In this document: positions 6,718 to 9,885 of the stretch, piece after piece
Position numbering within the stretch: position 1 is the stretch's first letter
How the letters are laid out: the number at the start of each line of letters is the position of its first letter
Origin: Eubacteriales Family XIII. Incertae Sedis bacterium
Lineage (GTDB): Bacteria > Bacillota > Clostridia > Peptostreptococcales > Anaerovoracaceae
Length of the DNA stretch: 9,885 bases
Direction: 5' to 3'
Assembly: GCA_031278255.1 (NCBI GenBank)
Contig: JAITKU010000104.1
Coordinates: 1-9,885, forward strand
Program-made: the position numbers and the translations under genes
The notes under the pieces: generated by a model
Told to the model about the DNA's origin: nothing
Seen by the model: the letters and a program-made list of their open reading frames with translations, nothing else
Database searches by the model: none

Positions 6718-8095
6718 AGCCGGCGCCGACGCCGGCGGCGCGGTCAGGATCACGGACACCGACGCCGCGGGCCGGGGCGTCGGCCGCACGGCCGACGGCC
6801 TTGTCGTGTTCGTGCCGGGCCTGATACCGGGCGATCTGGCGCTTATAACGGTCGAAAGGCGGAGGAAACGCTTCGCGGCGGCCTCGGTGAAGCGGCTCGT
6901 CGAGCCCTCACGGGATCGCGCCCTGCCGCTCTGTCCGCAGTTCGGCTGTTGCGGCGGTTGCTCCCTGCAGAACATGCGCTACGCGGCGCAAGCCCGCTTG
7001 AAAGAGCGGCAGACGAGGGAGAAACTCCTCCGTATCGGCGGCGTCCGCGATCCTTTGATCCGGCCCGTCGTGACAATGGATGATCCTTGGCACTATCGCA
7101 ACAAAGCCCGGTATGCGACGGACGGCGCGAACGTAGGCTTTTATGCCGCGGGGAGCCGCGCGGTCGTGGACGCGCCGGACTGTCCGATTCAGGCCCCGCC
7201 CGCAAACGCCCTGGCCGGCGTTCTGCGGCGTTTTGTCGCGTTCCGGCGGCAGGCGGGGGCGGGGGACTTCGTGCGGGGTCTTACCGTGCGGACGGCCTTT
7301 GGCACGGGCGAGGTTATGGCCTCGCTTTCCGTGTGCGGGGCGCGGGCGCGGTCCTGCGGCGCGGAGCGCCTGTTTCCGGCGATGGACGCGGCCCTCTCCG
7401 CCCTGCCGCGCGCGAAAAACGGCCCGCCGTACCGTCTCAAAAGCCTTGTCGTCGAGTCGGACGCGGAGAGCGGCGCGGTCTTTGTGGCGGCGGGACGGGG
7501 CGCGATCACGGAGAGGCTCTGGGACTTGCGATTTGAACTTTCTCCCCGGTCGTTTTTTCAGGTGAATCCGGCCGGGGCCCGCGCGCTGGGGGATTTGGTC
7601 GCGGCATACGCGGCCCCGCGCCGGACGGAAACGATCTTTGATCTGTACTGCGGCGCGGGCGCGCTCGGACTCCGCTGCGCGCGCGCGGCGGGGCGCGTGG
7701 TGGGCGTCGAGTCGGCCGCCTCCGCCGTCGCGGACGCGAGGCGCAACGCGGCGCGCAACGGTATAAAGAACGCGGATTTCATATGCGGCCCCGTCGAACG
7801 CGCGCTGCCCGCTCTGCTCGCGCGCGAAAAGCCGCAGACGGTGATCCTCGACCCGCCGCGCGCGGGTTGCCGCGCGGAACTGCTTGCGGCGGTCGCGGTC
7901 GCCGCGCCCGCGCGTATCGTCTGCGTTTCCTGCGATCCCGCCACGCTCGCGCGCGATGTGAAATGTCTGGCGGCGGCCGGCTACGCTTTCGCCGAGGCGA
8001 CGCCCGTGGATATGTTTCCGCATACGACGCATGTGGAGACGGCGGCATTGCTGTGCCGGGCGAATGCGCGCGGCGAATGCGCCGGGCCTCGTTGA
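6704..8095 (+). CDS. 23S rRNA uracil-5-methyltransferase, RlmCD/RumA type (4Fe-4S)
   Basis: This SAM-dependent enzyme forms 5-methyluridine in 23S rRNA (U747 and/or U1939, E. coli numbering); TrmA-family tRNA activity is a lesser possibility. The 463 residues begin with a TRAM RNA-binding domain (about 10-68). A cysteine set for a 4Fe-4S cluster follows: C77, C83 and C86 in CPQFGCCGGC, plus C160 in APDCPI. FFQVN (284-288) and the SAM motif DLYCGAGALGL (313-323) lie in the Rossmann domain. DPPRAGC (383-389), the nucleophile C410 in SCDPATLARD and the base E445 in FPHTTHVE complete the catalytic site. An additional Cys82 sits beside the cluster ligand. The ATG at 6704 overlaps the thioesterase gene by 14 bases, with only a weak ribosome site (GGA near 6692), suggesting coupling. 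RlmCD versus RlmD specificity cannot be decided, so no symbol is assigned. Confidence 0.92.
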   Translation: MTAFEAGADAGGAVRITDTDAAGRGVGRTADGLVVFVPGLIPGDLALITVERRRKRFAAASVKRLVEPSRDRALPLCPQFGCCGGCSLQNMRYAAQARLKERQTREKLLRIGGVRDPLIRPVVTMDDPWHYRNKARYATDGANVGFYAAGSRAVVDAPDCPIQAPPANALAGVLRRFVAFRRQAGAGDFVRGLTVRTAFGTGEVMASLSVCGARARSCGAERLFPAMDAALSALPRAKNGPPYRLKSLVVESDAESGAVFVAAGRGAITERLWDLRFELSPRSFFQVNPAGARALGDLVAAYAAPRRTETIFDLYCGAGALGLRCARAAGRVVGVESAASAVADARRNAARNGIKNADFICGPVERALPALLAREKPQTVILDPPRAGCRAELLAAVAVAAPARIVCVSCDPATLARDVKCLAAAGYAFAEATPVDMFPHTTHVETAALLCRANARGECAGPR

Positions 8096-8106
8096 AGGGG
8101 AAGGGC

Positions 8107-9750
8107 ATGGACGCGGAACAAAAGAGGGGAGTCCCCCCGCGCCGTCCGGACGGGCTGATCAAACGGATGTCGGGGGAATACGAGTCCTATCTGTGCGACG
8201 AGTCGCGCGCGGTCGGCCGGGCGGAGAGCATTTCGTTCCCGCGCACGGAACTCGAACTGCGCTATGCGCTCACGCGCGAATGCGCGCGCGGCGCCCGCGT
8301 CACGGTGCAGGGCGGGCGCACCGGCGTCTCGGCGGGCGCGGTCCCAAACGGCGGGCATATCCTGAACCTCTCGCGCATGGATAAAATCCTCGGAATGCGA
8401 AAAGGAGAGGACGGCGAATTTTACGTCCGCGTGCAACCGGGCGTCGTGCTGTCGCATCTGCAGAGCGCCGTCGCCGCGAAACGCTTTGACGCCTCGGCGT
8501 GGGGATACGCTTCGCGGGACGCGCTCGCGGCCTTTTGCGGGACGGACGCCTACATGTTCGCGCCCGATCCCACGGAACGCACGGCGACCATAGGGGGCAT
8601 GGCGGCGTGCAACGCCTCCGGCGCGCTGTGTTACAAGTACGGCCCGACCCGCGATCACATCTTTGCCCTGCGCGTCATGCTCTGCGACGGCCGTTCGATC
8701 AGTCTGCGGCGCGGGGAATGCCGCGCGACGGGGCGGCATATGGAACTGCGCACCGACGACGGGCACACGCTCCGCTTCGATCTGCCCACGTACAGGATGC
8801 CCGATATCAAGAACGCGGCGGGTTTCTTCGCGCGGGAGGATATGGACGCGATCGACCTGTTCATCGGCTCGGACGGGACCTTGGGCATCCTTTTTGAGAT
8901 AGAGTTGGCCCTCGTGAAGCGCCCTGCGGAGATGTGGAGCGCCCTGTGCTTCTTCGGCGACGAAAGCGACGCGCTGCGCTTTGCGACGGAATGCCGGCGC
9001 GGTATGCCGGAGGGACCGGCCGCCGTCGAATACCTCGACGGCGCTTCGCTCGCCTTGCTGCGCGCGGCGGCCGCGGAGGACGGGCGGCTGCGCGTACCCG
9101 AAATGCCCGCGCGCCGCGCCGCGGCGGTATGCGTCGAACTGCACGGCGCGCGCGAAAACGACGCGCTCGAACAGCTTTTCTACGTCGGCGAGTGTTTGGA
9201 CAGGACGCGCGGCGATATCCGCGATACCTGGGTCGCGCGCGGCTCCGCCGCCGCCGCGAACCTGCGGGATTTGCGCCACGCGGTGCCTTTGAGCGTGAAC
9301 CGCCTGATCGCGCGCCGCAAACGCGCGAATCCCGCGATCAACAAACTCGCCGCGGACATGGCCGTGCCGGACGGTTTTCTGCACGCGAGCCTCATGATGT
9401 ATCGCTCCGCGACGGCGGAGACGGGTCCGGACTGCGCGATATGGGGTCATATCGGAAACAACCACCTCCATGTGAACCTGTTGCCGCGAAACGGGGCGGA
9501 TTTCGACAGGGGCAAGGCCCTGCTCGCGGAATGGGCGAGGCGGGTGACGGAGATGGGCGGAACGATCTCCGCCGAACACGGGGTGGGCAAGCTGAAACGG
9601 GAGGCGCTCAAAATCATGTACGGCGATCGCCATATCCTTGAAATGGCCGCGCTGAAGCGCGTCTTTGACCCGGACGGCCGCCTCGGCGCCGGCACGATGT
9701 TGCCCGTCCGGATGTTTTCGCCCTCCGGCGCGGGCGTTTATATCCCGTAG
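8107..9750 (+). CDS. FAD-linked 2-hydroxyacid dehydrogenase (GlcD/D2HGDH type)
   Basis: This is a probable flavoprotein oxidising a D-2-hydroxyacid such as lactate, glycolate or 2-hydroxyglutarate; substrate and electron acceptor are unknown. The 547-residue product has a PCMH-type FAD domain: VTVQGGRTGVSAGAVP (65-80), VQPGVVLSHLQ (109-119), APDPTERTATIGGMAACNAS (152-171) and FIGSDGTLGI (252-261). The C-terminal FAD-oxidase domain has GHIGNNHLHVN (447-457) and GGTISAEHGVGKLKRE (484-499). H448, H455 and E490 have almost the spacing of the zinc ligands of human D-2-hydroxyglutarate dehydrogenase. The usual C-terminal NPGK reads GAGT (527-530). The ATG at 8107 has AAGGGG (8095-8100) 6 nt upstream and lies 11 bases after the methyltransferase; the frame is open upstream only as a shadow. 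No GlcE, GlcF, iron-sulfur or EtfAB partner gene is visible. Confidence 0.88.
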   Translation: MDAEQKRGVPPRRPDGLIKRMSGEYESYLCDESRAVGRAESISFPRTELELRYALTRECARGARVTVQGGRTGVSAGAVPNGGHILNLSRMDKILGMRKGEDGEFYVRVQPGVVLSHLQSAVAAKRFDASAWGYASRDALAAFCGTDAYMFAPDPTERTATIGGMAACNASGALCYKYGPTRDHIFALRVMLCDGRSISLRRGECRATGRHMELRTDDGHTLRFDLPTYRMPDIKNAAGFFAREDMDAIDLFIGSDGTLGILFEIELALVKRPAEMWSALCFFGDESDALRFATECRRGMPEGPAAVEYLDGASLALLRAAAAEDGRLRVPEMPARRAAAVCVELHGARENDALEQLFYVGECLDRTRGDIRDTWVARGSAAAANLRDLRHAVPLSVNRLIARRKRANPAINKLAADMAVPDGFLHASLMMYRSATAETGPDCAIWGHIGNNHLHVNLLPRNGADFDRGKALLAEWARRVTEMGGTISAEHGVGKLKREALKIMYGDRHILEMAALKRVFDPDGRLGAGTMLPVRMFSPSGAGVYIP

Positions 9751-9766
9751 ACCCCCGTCCAAAACG

Positions 9767-9787
9767 GAAGCGCCAAAGGCGCGCTTC
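9767..9787 (+). other. Bulged stem-loop after the dehydrogenase gene
   Basis: GAAGCGCC (9767-9774), loop AAA and GGCGCGCTTC (9778-9787) form a stem with a 2-nt bulge. It begins 17 bases after the stop at 9748-9750. The following bases, AATTGTTGAA, are not a T run. It could be a weak terminator or an mRNA 3'-end stabiliser. Confidence 0.35.
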
Positions 9788-9851
9788 AATTGTTGAACGG
9801 ATGTTTTGAGGGGACAAGGGCTTCTGCGCTCCTACGTGTGCCCGGAGCGAA

Positions 9852-9880
9852 GCGAACGGGTATCCCCGTTTGCGCCTTTT
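9852..9880 (+). terminator. Candidate rho-independent terminator or attenuator hairpin
   Basis: GCGAACGGG (9852-9860) pairs with CCCGTTTGC (9865-9873), nine pairs with one G-U, around a TATC loop. GCC and then TTTT (9877-9880) follow. The T run is short and offset by three bases. It lies about 100 bases after the last stop codon, so it may end the operon or form part of the leader of a gene beyond the window. Confidence 0.45.
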
Positions 9881-9885
9881 GCAAA

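Noticed and set aside
7783..8106. Longer N-terminus of the FAD dehydrogenase
   Set aside because: The stretch is an Arg-rich shadow of the catalytic end of the methyltransferase; ATG 8107 with AAGGGG fits the family start.
7981..9789. Long open frame on the minus strand opposite the dehydrogenase
   Set aside because: It is an antisense shadow caused by high third-position G/C. It is His/Arg-rich, shows no recognisable motif and no ribosome binding site. The same holds for the minus-strand frames at 4845-6287, 2634-3995 and 6908-8032.

Overview
This GC-rich window (G/C strongly favoured at third codon positions) comes from a bacterial chromosome, most likely a high-GC member of the Bacillota in or near class Clostridia. 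The evidence is the gene order murB - PHP phosphoesterase - rapZ - yvcK - whiA, together with a short-form (type II) MurB and a Gram-positive-style TrmA-family rRNA methyltransferase. The species cannot be named from the sequence. All nine complete genes lie on the + strand and are tightly packed. No tRNA, rRNA, CRISPR array, insertion sequence, integrase or phage gene was seen.

Region 1 (1-278) holds no complete gene. A reading frame open at the left edge runs to a stop at 111-113 and may be the tail of an upstream gene. Short direct repeats and a small hairpin lie in the same stretch. An extended -10 promoter (about 202-230) then precedes murB.

Region 2 (279-4794) is a five-gene operon with overlaps or gaps of at most 36 bases. 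It encodes MurB (peptidoglycan precursor synthesis), a trinuclear-metal PHP hydrolase that starts at TTG inside the murB end, RapZ/YvcJ (P-loop nucleotide- and RNA-binding regulator), YvcK/GlnK-like (UDP-sugar-binding regulator of the CofD fold) and WhiA (LAGLIDADG-like plus HTH DNA-binding protein). In other bacteria MurB uses a UDP-GlcNAc derivative, YvcK binds UDP-GlcNAc and RapZ responds to glucosamine-6-phosphate. The operon therefore reads as a unit linking amino-sugar supply to wall synthesis and cell division.

Region 3 (4795-4973) is an intergenic stretch with a near-consensus sigma-A promoter that starts a second operon. Region 4 (4974-9750) holds a YuxH-type protein (degenerate EAL plus HDOD), a YbgC-type hotdog thioesterase, an iron-sulfur RlmCD/RumA-type 23S rRNA uracil-5-methyltransferase and an FAD-linked 2-hydroxyacid dehydrogenase of the GlcD/D2HGDH type. 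These four share spacing and strand but not an obvious pathway. Region 5 (9751-9885) is noncoding and contains stem-loops, the last followed by a short T run, so it probably ends the operon or controls the next gene.

I see conserved housekeeping and regulatory genes, not a clearly new system. The most open questions are the role of the PHP protein in the rapZ-yvcK-whiA block, the loss of catalytic EAL residues in the HDOD protein, the substrate of the FAD dehydrogenase, and the overlapping hairpins at the right end.
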